A model generated the notes under the pieces. The model saw nothing but the letters and a program-made list of their open reading frames with translations, did no database searches and had not been told where the DNA came from. From Sphingobacterium humi (lineage in GTDB: Bacteria; Bacteroidota; Bacteroidia; Sphingobacteriales; Sphingobacteriaceae), in assembly GCF_009768885.1 (NCBI RefSeq), contig NZ_WSQA01000002.1, forward strand, positions 62,001-126,000: 64,000 bases of DNA, written 5' to 3'. Within the stretch, counting starts at the first letter, position 1, and every line of letters starts with the position of its first letter. Shown one piece after another: positions 42,381 through 51,249 of this stretch. Made by a program: the position numbers and the translations under genes.

Positions 42381-43583
42381 ATGAGTAAACTAACAAAACT
42401 TACCTTAACCCTTAGTTTCGTGTTTCTTGCCCTCGGACTGGCCCATGGACAAGAACGTGATGACCGTGCAACAATTTTAAATTTTAAAGGCATTCAGTAT
42501 AAATCGCAAGATTCTTTATTCTATATCAACTTCCGGTTTCGGATGCAGAATCGCCTCGGTTTCAATAATGTATTAGATGGGGAAGACAACGGTAAGTTTG
42601 ATGCACGTATTCGTCGACTAAGAATGCGGATGGATGGCTATATTTATACGCCTAAAATTTCCTACACCGTGCAGTTAGCCTTTACCCGCAGTGATCAGGA
42701 TTTCGATGATACCGGTATTCCAAACATCGTTCGCGACGCGGTGATGTTCTATAATTTTTCGGATGATTTCTATATTTCCTTCGGACAGAATAAGCTGCCG
42801 GGTAACCGCCAAAGGGTAAACTCTTCCGGATCCTTGCAATTTGCAGATCGTTCCATGGTGAATGGCAACTTCACTTTAGACCGTGACTTCGGGGTTTCCT
42901 TAAACCTGAGCAAGAAGATTGGCGATATGCCTTTCAACGCGAAAGCAGCCATTTCTACAGGTGAAGGCCGACCAGCCAGTGCTACCGATGATGGTTTAGC
43001 CTATACGGGTCGGGTTGAGTTCCTGCCTTTAGGAAACTTTACCAACGATAACGATTATTCAGAAGGTGATTTGGAGCGTGAAGAAACGCCAAAACTTTCC
43101 ATTGGTGGTGGTTATAGCTATAACGACCGTACCATTCGTGAAGGCGGACAATTAGGCCGTTATGTACAAAACCCATTTACTCTAAAAACTAGCTTTGCCG
43201 ACGCCATATTCAAGTATATGGGCTTTGCCTACCAGGCCGAGTACATGCGCCGTGATGTGGATAATCCACTAAACTTAACCGATGATGATAAAGCCGAAGT
43301 GGCCTATGCCTACAAAGGCTGGGGGGTAAACCAACAGGCTTCCTACCTCTTGAACAAAGGCTACGAAATTGCGGGCCGTTATACCTATGTATTGCCACAC
43401 CGTGATATCCGCCCTTATGAAGATCAAACTGAAATTATTGAACTAGGCTTAACTAAATACGTCAAAGCACACCGTTTGAAATTTCAATTGAACGGAAACT
43501 ACACCTTTAAAAACGGCTATTTCAATAATGGAAATAATAAAAGCTCGTGGGGTGGTACCTTCCAGCTCGAGCTTGGTATCTAA
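42381..43583 (+). CDS. Phosphate-selective porin O/P-family outer membrane protein
   Basis: This 400-residue protein has a Sec signal (about residues 1-23, ending AHGQ). The barrel is made of repeated amphipathic strands: FRFRMQNRLGFNN, RIRRLRMRMDGYIYTPKISY, YISFGQNKLPGNRQRVNSSG, DRDFGVSLNLSKKIG and YKGWGVNQQASYLLNKGYEI. It ends GTFQLELGI, as outer-membrane barrels do. The RxRRxRxRxDG and GQxKxPxxRxR motifs mark the OprO/OprP family. Its position after aguBA suggests, but does not prove, a role in polyamine or anion passage. A terminator follows. Confidence 0.85.
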   Translation: MSKLTKLTLTLSFVFLALGLAHGQERDDRATILNFKGIQYKSQDSLFYINFRFRMQNRLGFNNVLDGEDNGKFDARIRRLRMRMDGYIYTPKISYTVQLAFTRSDQDFDDTGIPNIVRDAVMFYNFSDDFYISFGQNKLPGNRQRVNSSGSLQFADRSMVNGNFTLDRDFGVSLNLSKKIGDMPFNAKAAISTGEGRPASATDDGLAYTGRVEFLPLGNFTNDNDYSEGDLEREETPKLSIGGGYSYNDRTIREGGQLGRYVQNPFTLKTSFADAIFKYMGFAYQAEYMRRDVDNPLNLTDDDKAEVAYAYKGWGVNQQASYLLNKGYEIAGRYTYVLPHRDIRPYEDQTEIIELGLTKYVKAHRLKFQLNGNYTFKNGYFNNGNNKSSWGGTFQLELGI

Positions 43584-43604
43584 ACAGAACTAAACCCATA
43601 CCAA

Positions 43605-43635
43605 AAGGAGCTGCAAAACATGCAGCTCCTTTTTT
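43605..43635 (+). terminator. Terminator of the aguB-aguA-porin operon
   Basis: Stem aaggagctgca pairs with tgcagctcctt around a five-base loop and is followed by a T-run. Confidence 0.85.
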
Positions 43636-43701
43636 ATTGCCCCTTCCGTCCGATCCTCCCCTTTTCTCAACGCTATCTCCCCCCTTTCCATCCCATTTCG
43701 G

Positions 43702-43761
43702 CTCCCTTTGCCAAGGGGCTTGAAAGGGGATTGATACGGGTGTGAAAAGGGTGTGAAAGGG
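43702..43761. repeat. Dispersed ccctttgccaagggg-type repeat
   Basis: This copy shares aaaggggattgatacgggtg and a following tgaaaggg word with 19411-19462. It lies in the 308-base gap between the porin and lpxB, which otherwise holds only the terminator and no gene. Confidence 0.7.
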
Positions 43762-43891
43762 ATCTAGACTTTCGTTGGTCGGTTTAAGGCCGGCAGCATG
43801 GACCTAAGAAAATGCAATTTTGTTTATGCAAAATCCGGGAAAAATCATCTTCATCATAATGAATGTGTATCTTTAAGGGTTATTACAAAAC

Positions 43892-45010
43892 ATGGTATAT
43901 TATATTATTGCAGGCGAAACATCGGGTGATCTTCATGGTGCAAATTTGATTAAAGCATTGAAGAAAGAAGACCCCGACGCTATATTTCATATTGTTGGTG
44001 GCGATCAGATGGCGGCAGCAGCGGGAGTGCCCGTTTTGATCCATACCTCCGAGATGGCCTTTATGGGCTTTATTGAAGTGATTAAAAACCTCGGCAGCAT
44101 TGCCAAGAACCTGAAGAAGGTGAAGGAAGACATCGCGCGTGTGCAGCCCGATACGGTTATTCTGATCGACTTCCCGGGCTTCAACCTCAAGATTGCAGCC
44201 TATGCCAAGAAATTAGGCATCACTACTTGCTATTATATTTCTCCGAAAATATGGGCCTGGAACCAGAAAAGGGTGTATAAAATCAAAAAGATCGTGGATC
44301 ATATGTTTTGTATCCTGCCCTTTGAGGTTAAGTTTTACAAGCAATTTCACTATCCGGTCGATTATGTGGGCAATCCGCTCTTGGATGCCATATCTGCATA
44401 CAGCTTTAATCCGAACTTTAAGGCGGACAATGGTTTGAGTGCACAGCCGATTATTGCTTTACTGCCGGGCAGCCGAAAGATGGAAATTGAAAACATCTTG
44501 CCGGAGATGGTGGAATTAATCCGTTTTTTCCCGGTTCACCAATTGGTGATTGCCGGGGCGCCGAATTTCGATAAAGCCTATTACCAGCGCTTTATTGGCG
44601 ATTACGATATTCCGGTTGTTTTTGATCAGACTTACGATTTACTTAAGCATGCCGAAGCCGCCGTAGTTACTTCCGGCACGGCCACGCTGGAAACGGCCCT
44701 ATTGCGGGTTCCGCAAGTGGTTGTTTATAAAGCCAATCCGCTTTCGGTGATGATTGCCCGAGCGGTGATCAAGGTGCAGTTTATTTCTTTGGTGAACTTA
44801 ATTAATGATTACCTATCGGTTCGGGAATTGATTCAGAAAGATTGCAATACCCGGGATATTGCGGAAGAGCTGCAAGAAATCATCATTAATCCGGAGCATC
44901 GCGCGAGTATTATGGAGAATTACGATGTGTTGATGGAGAAGATGGGAACACCGGGGGCATCTGAAAAAGCAGCCAGCCTCATGGTCAAGTATTTAAAAGA
45001 GGGTAAATAA
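43892..45010 (+). CDS. lpxB: Lipid-A-disaccharide synthase
   Basis: The 372-residue protein matches LpxB: MVYYIIAGETSGDLHGANLI at the start, IDFPGFNLKIAAYAKKLGI, CYYISPKIWAWNQKRVYKIK, DYVGNPLLD, LPGSRKMEIENILPEM and VTSGTATLETALL. It joins UDP-diacylglucosamine and lipid X to form the lipid A disaccharide at the inner face of the membrane. It confirms a Gram-negative envelope. The next gene starts 43 bases after the stop with a strong Shine-Dalgarno sequence. Confidence 0.96.
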   Translation: MVYYIIAGETSGDLHGANLIKALKKEDPDAIFHIVGGDQMAAAAGVPVLIHTSEMAFMGFIEVIKNLGSIAKNLKKVKEDIARVQPDTVILIDFPGFNLKIAAYAKKLGITTCYYISPKIWAWNQKRVYKIKKIVDHMFCILPFEVKFYKQFHYPVDYVGNPLLDAISAYSFNPNFKADNGLSAQPIIALLPGSRKMEIENILPEMVELIRFFPVHQLVIAGAPNFDKAYYQRFIGDYDIPVVFDQTYDLLKHAEAAVVTSGTATLETALLRVPQVVVYKANPLSVMIARAVIKVQFISLVNLINDYLSVRELIQKDCNTRDIAEELQEIIINPEHRASIMENYDVLMEKMGTPGASEKAASLMVKYLKEGK

Positions 45011-45053
45011 ACTTTTTCGGCTAAAATTTGTCTAAGCTACAGGAGGATAACAT

Positions 45054-45683
45054 ATGAAATATATCATTTTTAGTTTAAGCTTATTTTTTGCTGCCTATAG
45101 TGCTCAGGCACAGCAGGTGGAACATATTCAGAAATTGGAAATTGCCAAGAAAAAACGTAAAAGCATCGGCGGAAGAGATTCAACGGTAGTCATTCGTATT
45201 GACACCTTAATTATGAAGGACCAAGCGAAGTTGGAATTCTTTGGCAAGAAAGACGTGAAATTGGAAATTGGCCATGCTATTATTGGCAATAAGGCTGTGA
45301 TTAGCGGAACCGATGGAAAGAACAACGCCACGAATTTTGATATTAAGGCCAATATTCAATCCTTAGGTTCGCTCTACGTCATTGCGCGTGGTTGGGATGC
45401 CATGAACGGCACCAAAACATTCCCGAATGGCGATGGTGGTGAGGTAAAATTCGCTTATGCCAGTTCAGGTATTGTCCCGCAAACCGATAATAAAAAAGGA
45501 AAGAATTATTTAATGGTGGATGTGCAAGAAGGAGGTCTTCGCGGGAACCCAACGAGCGACTTACGCAATATCTATTCGCAGATACAAACTTCGGCACCAG
45601 GGTTACGCGGTATCCCACAAGGGCAAGTGTACTCGGGTTCGCCGGGCAAAAAAGGAAAAGTAGAAATTAAGGCCTATGATTAA
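45054..45683 (+). CDS. Secreted hypothetical protein with glycine-rich tail
   Basis: The 209-residue protein has a Sec signal (MKYIIFSLSLFFAAYSAQAQ). A beta-rich body follows: DSTVVIRIDTLIMKDQAKLE, VKLEIGHAIIGNKAVISG, GSLYVIARGWDAMNGTK. It ends with a Gly-rich SGSPGKKGKVEIKAYD. No family is recognised; the Gly-Xaa-Xaa-like end resembles secreted Bacteroidota proteins. The AGGAGG at 45041-45046 marks the start. The stop codon lies in the loop of the terminator hairpin at 45671-45698. Confidence 0.6.
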   Translation: MKYIIFSLSLFFAAYSAQAQQVEHIQKLEIAKKKRKSIGGRDSTVVIRIDTLIMKDQAKLEFFGKKDVKLEIGHAIIGNKAVISGTDGKNNATNFDIKANIQSLGSLYVIARGWDAMNGTKTFPNGDGGEVKFAYASSGIVPQTDNKKGKNYLMVDVQEGGLRGNPTSDLRNIYSQIQTSAPGLRGIPQGQVYSGSPGKKGKVEIKAYD

Positions 45684-45698
45684 TCATAGGCTTTTTTT
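45671..45698 (+). terminator. Terminator containing the stop codon of the upstream gene
   Basis: The last codons (gcctatgat) pair with atcataggc, with the TAA stop in the loop, followed by a T-run. The same DNA therefore codes for the final residues and forms the terminator. Confidence 0.85.
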
Positions 45699-45725
45699 AT
45701 GGCGATAAAATCGTTAAATTTAAGC

Positions 45726-46301
45726 ATGAAAATTTTGGCATTCGCTGGCAGCAGCAGTAAAAACTCCATCAATAAAAAATTCATAAATTCCGTTAGCAAG
45801 TATTATAAAGAAAAAGAGGATGTTATCGAACTCATCGATATCAACAGCTACGAAATGCCTTTATTTTCGGAAGACCGGGAGGCGGAATTGGGCAGCCCTG
45901 CCGAGGCTTTGGCCTTCGCGGCGAAGCTAGATTGGGCCGATTTGATTTTAATTTCCCTGGCCGAGCATAACGGGAATTACCCTGCGGCCTATAAAAACTT
46001 GTACGATTGGACCTCCCGCATCAAGGGCAGGAAACTTTTTAATGGCAAAGCTGTTTTCTTAGTATCCACGAGTGAAGGCTCGCGCGGTGCACAATCGATC
46101 ATGGATATAGCCTTGGCGCGCATGCCCAAAGATGGCGCTAACATCCTGGAGCATTTTTCCCTGCCCGAATTCAGTAAGAATTTTGAGGAAAGCAAAGGCG
46201 TCAGCAATCCCTTATTACGCTCGCAATTGGAGGCCAAGGTGCGCAAGACCAAACGGATGATGGCGAGCCTATTAACAGAAGAACAAGAATTAAAAAAATA
46301 A
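45726..46301 (+). CDS. NADPH-dependent FMN reductase family protein
   Basis: The ATG at 45726 begins the flavodoxin-like motif MKILAFAGSSSKNSINKKFI; an ATG at 45699 adds nine residues inside the terminator T-run and is unlikely. The 191-residue protein has the FMN-phosphate loop GSSSKNS (residues 8-14), FSEDREAELGSPAEALAFAA and SLAEHNGNYPAAYKNLYDWT, which matches the S/PEYNGS-type flavin loop of this family. It reduces FMN or quinones with NAD(P)H. The exact substrate is unknown. Confidence 0.85.
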   Translation: MKILAFAGSSSKNSINKKFINSVSKYYKEKEDVIELIDINSYEMPLFSEDREAELGSPAEALAFAAKLDWADLILISLAEHNGNYPAAYKNLYDWTSRIKGRKLFNGKAVFLVSTSEGSRGAQSIMDIALARMPKDGANILEHFSLPEFSKNFEESKGVSNPLLRSQLEAKVRKTKRMMASLLTEEQELKK

Positions 46302-46305
46302 TATT

Positions 46306-46884
46306 ATGGCAAAGAAAGTTTTATTATTAGTTGGCGATTACGTAGAAGATTACGAAGCGATGGTTCCTTTTCAGGCGATGGGTGCTGTGGGCATTGAGGT
46401 AGATGCGATTGCTCCTGATCGTAAAAAAGGCGACGTGGTGCCTACCGCGGTGCACGATTTTACCGGCGACCAGACCTATAAAGAACTACGCGGGCATAAT
46501 TTTGCAATCAATAAAGATTTTGACAGCGTAAACCCGGAGGACTATGATGGTTTATACATCGCAGGGGGTCGTTCTGCAGAATATATCCGTTTAAATAAAC
46601 GTGTTATCGAAATTACGAAGCATTTTTTCGAAAAAGACAAACCGGTGGCTGCCATCTGTCACGGTATTCAGGTTTTAACCACCGCGCAGGTGTTGAAGGG
46701 TCGTACCTTAACAGCTTACGTTGCCGTTGGTCCGGATATTGAATTGGCTGGAGGCACCTGGAAAAATATTCCAGCAGACCAAGCGGTAGTTGATGGAAAC
46801 TTGGTGACTTCACCGGCCTGGCCTGGGCATCAAGCCATCTTAAAAGAATTTTACAAACTATTAGGTATTCAAATTACCGTTTAA
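46306..46884 (+). CDS. DJ-1/PfpI family protein
   Basis: The 192-residue protein has a class-I glutamine-amidotransferase-like fold typical of DJ-1/PfpI proteins: KKVLLLVGDYVEDYEAMVPF with the conserved acid, PEDYDGLYIAGGRSAEYIRL, the nucleophile Cys in VAAICHGIQVLTTA (CH motif), and TSPAWPGHQAILKEFYKLLG. Members include deglycases, glyoxalase-III-like enzymes and proteases. It is four bases after the FMN-reductase gene, so they are co-transcribed. A link to methylglyoxal handling (mgsA at 13177) would be speculative. Confidence 0.9.
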   Translation: MAKKVLLLVGDYVEDYEAMVPFQAMGAVGIEVDAIAPDRKKGDVVPTAVHDFTGDQTYKELRGHNFAINKDFDSVNPEDYDGLYIAGGRSAEYIRLNKRVIEITKHFFEKDKPVAAICHGIQVLTTAQVLKGRTLTAYVAVGPDIELAGGTWKNIPADQAVVDGNLVTSPAWPGHQAILKEFYKLLGIQITV

Positions 46885-46898
46885 AAAGACAATCATTA

Positions 46899-47282
46899 AT
46901 GTCGCAACCCAAAATTAAAAAGGTATGGCTTTTTGCCATACCTCTCATTTGTTTCTTAGGCTACTTTATATGGGATGCCTATTCGCAACCTTCCATTGCC
47001 GATATTCCTGGCGATTTTCAGGAGGTTGCTTTTATCCGAAATGAACAGAACAAAGGCGGTATCATTCGGATCTATGCGGTGACCGTTGGTGACCCCTTGA
47101 ATGCCCAATTTGAAAAGGCGGCGGACTTGTTTCCGACCAATGATTACGGCAGTGTCACCAAAGTTTTCTTCTTCGATATGAAGAAGCCATTTCCGACGGC
47201 GGTTACCGTTAAGGAACCTCATTATGACACAGCGAAGTACGAAGCAATCAATATCCAGAAACGGTATGGTTCCCGGAAGTGA
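46899..47282 (+). CDS. Small membrane-anchored protein of unknown function
   Basis: The 127-residue protein has an N-terminal anchor (KVWLFAIPLICFLGYFIWDA, about residues 9-28) and then a soluble part: ADIPGDFQEVAFIRNEQNKG, RIYAVTVGDPLNAQFEKAAD and TKVFFFDMKKPFPTAVTVKE. The extracytosolic domain has alternating strands and no catalytic motif. It follows the DJ-1 gene by 14 bases on the same strand and precedes ppk1 by 65 bases. I do not recognise a family. Confidence 0.6.
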   Translation: MSQPKIKKVWLFAIPLICFLGYFIWDAYSQPSIADIPGDFQEVAFIRNEQNKGGIIRIYAVTVGDPLNAQFEKAADLFPTNDYGSVTKVFFFDMKKPFPTAVTVKEPHYDTAKYEAINIQKRYGSRK

Positions 47283-47347
47283 TTTAACAATTTCATTTCT
47301 TTGAGTTAACATAAAATTTACATAGCGCCAATAAGTTTGGGGCTATT

Positions 47348-49435
47348 ATGAGTGAACAAGACATGGCAAAAAAGTTTATCCCGAGGGATATTAGTTGGCT
47401 AAGCTTTAATGCGCGGGTGCTTCAGGAGGCTGCAGATACCAATGTACCCCTACCCCAGCGCATCAAATTCTTAGGTATCTTTTCGAACAATCTGGATGAA
47501 TTTTTTCGGGTTCGGGTGGCCGCCTTAAAGCGGGCCGCAGAAATTGATACCAAGGAAACCAAAGGCTATTTTTATGAAGATCCGAATGTGATTTTGGAAC
47601 AAATTACCGAGCTGGTGATTAAGCAGCAGAAGAAATTTGACAAGATCTGGCAGGAGGTGCAAAAAGAAATGGCCAAACAAAAGGTATTTATCCGCACCGC
47701 GGATCAACTTTCGGAGAGCCAATTAGCCTTTGTAACCGATTATTTCGACCGGGAGGTGGAAAGCAGCATCATCCCTTTAATATTGGATGAGGTGCGTCCT
47801 TTACCCTATTTACGCGATAAGAGTTTGTATTTAGGGGTGGCCATGTACAAAAAAGACTGGCAATATCAAACGAAGTTTGCCATTATCGAACTTCCTTCCC
47901 GACAGCTGGGTCGCTTTGTGATATTACCGTCGCCAAAAGGCGAAAAACACATCATCTTAATTGAGGATGTGGTAAAAGTAAACCTGCCTTATATCTTTTC
48001 CTATTTTGGATTCGATGAATTCGTAGCCAATACGTTTAAGATTACCAAAGACGCAGAGTTTGACCTGGATAACGATGTGAACACCACCTTGGTCGAAAAA
48101 ATAAGTAAGGGCATTAAGAATCGCCGGAAAGGGAAGCCGACCCGTTTTGTTTTCGATAAGGATATGGACCAGATGCTGTTGGAGTTTCTGATTCGTAAGC
48201 TGCATCTATCTAAGCGTGACAGCATTATCCCGGGGCAAAAGATTCATAATTTTAAGCACTTTATGGATTTTCCGGATGTGTTTAAATCGTACCATAAACC
48301 TTTTGAACGTACCTCCTTTGAACACCCGGATTTTAGCAATGCCGAGCGTGTGACAGATATTATCCTGCAAAAGGATGTGCTCCTCTCCTTTCCCTACCAT
48401 CAGTTTCGACCGATGATCGACCTGCTTCGCGAAGCCGCTATGGATCCGGATGTCAAAACCATCAAGATAACGATCTACCGGATGGCCACCAATTCTAAAA
48501 TTGCGAACGCCTTGGTTAATGCCGCGCGAAATGGCAAGGAAGTGACGGTGATGCTGGAGCTTCGTGCACGCTTTGATGAAGAGCATAATATGGATTGGAA
48601 GGAACGCTTTGAAATGGAAGGCGTGAAAGTATTGGTGGGTATTCCCAATAAAAAGGTGCATGCCAAGCTCTGTATCATCAAGAAAAGAGTCAATAACCGC
48701 ACGATTCAATATGGCTTTGTCAGCACCGGCAATATTAACGAGAAAACAGCCCGTATATATGGTGATCATTGCCTGATGACCAGCAATAAAAGTGTGATGG
48801 CCGATATCAACAAGATATTTGCCGCCTTACAGAAACCCAAGTTGCCGTTGGAAAACAGCATTAAAAACTGTAAAAGCCTCTTGACCTGCCCAATCGATAT
48901 GCGTCAGCAAATTATGCTGTTTATCGATCAGGAGATTCAAGAAGTGAAGGCAGGCAAGAAAGGGCATATTATTCTGAAAATAAACTCCTTGAGTGATAAG
49001 GACTGTATAAAAAAGCTATATGAAGCTGCAACTGCCGGCGTAAAGATCGAATTGATTGTTCGCGGAATTTACTGCGCCATCAATCAAAAGAAATTTGTAG
49101 AACCCCTACACGGCATTAGCATTGTGGACGAATACTTGGAACATGCTCGGGTATTCTACTTCTACCATGGCGGCAAGGAACTGACCTATATTTCCTCGGC
49201 CGATTTAATGACCCGTAATTTAGATTACCGGATTGAAGCCGCGGTAAAAATCAATAGCCGCAAATTGAAGACCGAATTGAAAGACTTGTTACAACTTCAA
49301 CTGAAGGACAATGTGAAGGCCCGTATCTTCAATAACCTGCAGAATAATGAATACGTAAGCAATAAGAAACCGGACTTCAGGTCGCAGATCGAGATATTCA
49401 AATACCTCTTCGAGAAGACCCAAGTTCCCGCATAA
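47348..49435 (+). CDS. ppk1: Polyphosphate kinase 1
   Basis: The 695-residue length and order of domains match PPK1. The N domain begins KFIPRDISWLSFNARVLQEA. The head domain includes IPLILDEVRPLPYLRDKSLY. The two catalytic PLD-like lobes carry MATNSKIANALVNAARNGK and KVHAKLCIIKKR, with the HxK His that is phosphorylated. TGNINEKTARIYGDHCLMT and SSADLMTRNLDYRIE follow. It polymerises the gamma phosphate of ATP into polyphosphate. An ATG at 47363 is an alternative start. Confidence 0.96.
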   Translation: MSEQDMAKKFIPRDISWLSFNARVLQEAADTNVPLPQRIKFLGIFSNNLDEFFRVRVAALKRAAEIDTKETKGYFYEDPNVILEQITELVIKQQKKFDKIWQEVQKEMAKQKVFIRTADQLSESQLAFVTDYFDREVESSIIPLILDEVRPLPYLRDKSLYLGVAMYKKDWQYQTKFAIIELPSRQLGRFVILPSPKGEKHIILIEDVVKVNLPYIFSYFGFDEFVANTFKITKDAEFDLDNDVNTTLVEKISKGIKNRRKGKPTRFVFDKDMDQMLLEFLIRKLHLSKRDSIIPGQKIHNFKHFMDFPDVFKSYHKPFERTSFEHPDFSNAERVTDIILQKDVLLSFPYHQFRPMIDLLREAAMDPDVKTIKITIYRMATNSKIANALVNAARNGKEVTVMLELRARFDEEHNMDWKERFEMEGVKVLVGIPNKKVHAKLCIIKKRVNNRTIQYGFVSTGNINEKTARIYGDHCLMTSNKSVMADINKIFAALQKPKLPLENSIKNCKSLLTCPIDMRQQIMLFIDQEIQEVKAGKKGHIILKINSLSDKDCIKKLYEAATAGVKIELIVRGIYCAINQKKFVEPLHGISIVDEYLEHARVFYFYHGGKELTYISSADLMTRNLDYRIEAAVKINSRKLKTELKDLLQLQLKDNVKARIFNNLQNNEYVSNKKPDFRSQIEIFKYLFEKTQVPA

Positions 49436-49443
49436 ATTTTCCA

Positions 49444-49494
49444 CCTCCTTTTGTTTTGCTAATATTTTTAGTAATTTAGTGAAATAAAAGGAGG
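49444..49494 (+). promoter_or_regulatory. Inverted repeat that can mask a strong Shine-Dalgarno
   Basis: cctcctttt (49444-49452) is the exact complement of aaaaggagg (49486-49494), which contains the Shine-Dalgarno five bases upstream of the ATG at 49499. Pairing in the mRNA would hide the ribosome site; the 33-base loop is AT-rich. Confidence 0.6.
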
Positions 49495-49498
49495 AATT

Positions 49499-50563
49499 AT
49501 GGCTGGGGAATACATTCAAGGCCGTGGGGCACAGAAGAATATTCATAATATTTTTCTGAAACAGCAAATCAGCAAAGATTTTATTGAAGCTATTGATGAT
49601 TGGGAAGAAGATAAACCACAAACACAGCATACGGTGGTCTATCCGAAATCTATTGTCAATAAAGTCAGCAGTCCCGATGTAGGCATGGCTTATTCGGCGA
49701 ATCCCTATCAGGGATGTGAGCATGGCTGTATCTATTGCTATGCCCGGAACTCGCATCAATATTGGGGCTATAGCGCGGGTCTTGATTTTGAAACCAAGAT
49801 TATGGTGAAAGCAAACAGCGTAAAACTGTTCGCCAACTTCATCAGCCGGCCGAGCTGGGACGGCACGCCGATTTCCTTCTCTGGCAATACCGATTGCTAC
49901 CAACCCTTAGAACGCAGCTTTAAGCTGACCCAAGGGATGTTGAAGGTGGCCGAGGCCCATGGGCAGGCCGTAGGCTTAATTACGAAAAATAGCCTTATTC
50001 TGCGCGATATTGATATTCTCCAAGAATTGACTAAGCGCGATCTATGCCTGGTGTATGTATCGATCAATTCTTTGACAGAAGAAACGCGCCAGAAAATGGA
50101 ACCCCGGACGGTAACAGCGAAACAGCGCTTGAAAGTGATTGAGGAATTAAGTAAAGCGGGGATCCCGGTAGGTATTATGTGTGCCCCGGTTATTCCGGGA
50201 CTTACCGACCATGAAATTCCGAAAGTATTGAAGGCGGTGGCTGATGCGGGTGCCAAATATGCCGGCTATACCACCGTGAGGTTGAACGGAGAAATAGGCA
50301 AAATATTTGAAGATTGGCTGCATCAGGCCTACCCCGACCGGGCAAATAAGATTTGGCACAGCATACAAAGTTGCCATGCCGGAAAAGTGAACAACAGCGA
50401 ATTTGGCAACCGCATGCGGGGCAGTGGCGAATTGGCACAAATTATTCGCGATTCCTTTAAATTACACTGTAAACGCAATAAATTGAACGAAAATCCCTTT
50501 GCATTTGACTTGACTCACTTCGCTAAAAACAAGGATAAACAGCTAAAACTTTTCGAAAATTAA
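49499..50563 (+). CDS. PA0069-family radical SAM protein (SplB-like)
   Basis: The 354-residue protein carries the radical SAM cluster CxxxCxxC as CEHGCIYCYARNSHQYWGYS (Cys73, Cys77, Cys80) after a conserved ANPYQGC. The SAM-binding beta-strand is seen in ISFSGNTDCYQPLE. The later parts include VYVSINSLTEETRQKMEPRT and IMCAPVIPGLTDHEIPKVLK. It belongs to the widespread PA0069/SplB-related group of unknown biological reaction. The start is preceded by an AAAAGGAGG Shine-Dalgarno able to pair with an upstream sequence. Confidence 0.93.
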   Translation: MAGEYIQGRGAQKNIHNIFLKQQISKDFIEAIDDWEEDKPQTQHTVVYPKSIVNKVSSPDVGMAYSANPYQGCEHGCIYCYARNSHQYWGYSAGLDFETKIMVKANSVKLFANFISRPSWDGTPISFSGNTDCYQPLERSFKLTQGMLKVAEAHGQAVGLITKNSLILRDIDILQELTKRDLCLVYVSINSLTEETRQKMEPRTVTAKQRLKVIEELSKAGIPVGIMCAPVIPGLTDHEIPKVLKAVADAGAKYAGYTTVRLNGEIGKIFEDWLHQAYPDRANKIWHSIQSCHAGKVNNSEFGNRMRGSGELAQIIRDSFKLHCKRNKLNENPFAFDLTHFAKNKDKQLKLFEN

Positions 50564-50672
50564 ACGTTAAGTTTTGTTAAAAACAAATTGTAACAGTCCT
50601 GTTGCAGGAGAAATGGCATTGTGTTTGGATGTTTTCAGGCGAATAAACAATTGAAAACTAAAAAATAGTACT

Positions 50673-51071
50673 ATGAAAAACACATTGAAATTATTGAGTC
50701 TTTTATTTGTTGTTTTATTTACGGCAGCCTCTTGTTCAAAGGATGATGATCCGGCAGACAACTTGGTTTTCACTGGCAATTATACAGGTAATGTGAGTTA
50801 CACAGACGGAAATGATGCCAGTAAAAGTGTAGAAATGGGATCAGGTTCTGTGCGGGTTTATAAAGTAGGCGATAATTATGCCTTCGACTTTAAAAGCGAT
50901 AATGGAAGTATTCCTAGTTTAACAGGAATTAAGATGGAAAGAGGTGATAACAATACGATTTTCTTTAGTTCAGAAAGTCTTGGTACTATTACCATTTCTG
51001 AATCTAGCTTAACCATTGCGTATGCCGATTTAGAGAAGAAACAAACCTGGACAGCAAGCGGAGAACGCTAG
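50673..51071 (+). CDS. Small lipoprotein of unknown function
   Basis: This 132-residue lipoprotein has a signal ending TAASC followed by SKDDDPADN. The mature part is a compact beta-rich domain: NLVFTGNYTGNVSYTDGNDA, GSGSVRVYKVGDNYAFDFKS, IFFSSESLGTITISESSLTI. The signal resembles, but differs at the DNA level from, the shared leader of the array at 1867-6775. Its length and strand pattern resemble small lipocalin-like Bacteroidota lipoproteins. A terminator follows 23 bases after its stop, so it is probably monocistronic. Confidence 0.6.
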   Translation: MKNTLKLLSLLFVVLFTAASCSKDDDPADNLVFTGNYTGNVSYTDGNDASKSVEMGSGSVRVYKVGDNYAFDFKSDNGSIPSLTGIKMERGDNNTIFFSSESLGTITISESSLTIAYADLEKKQTWTASGER

Positions 51072-51094
51072 TATCCATTTGTATGTACGATATG

Positions 51095-51121
51095 AAAAGC
51101 CGCTAGTTGCGGCTTTTTTTA
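51095..51121 (+). terminator. Terminator of the small lipoprotein gene
   Basis: Stem aaaagccgc pairs with gcggctttt and is followed by a run of T. Confidence 0.85.
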
Positions 51122-51249
51122 TGGCCGATCTGCAGCGAGGAGGTAATTTAGAATTTACCCAAAATTTACTCTGCTTTAATATTATTTTCTAGATATTTAT
51201 AAAATAATCTTCTAGTTAGTATAATCTATTAAAAAGCTGAACCTGGGTA

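Noticed and set aside
48206..48769. A 187-codon frame antisense to ppk1
   Set aside because: The sense strand is a well-conserved enzyme; the antisense frame has no domain or start context.
49499..50563. Radical SAM gene plus small lipoprotein as a peptide-modifying system
   Set aside because: The radical SAM protein belongs to the common PA0069/SplB-like group, and the neighbour at 50673 has an ordinary lipoprotein signal and its own terminator.
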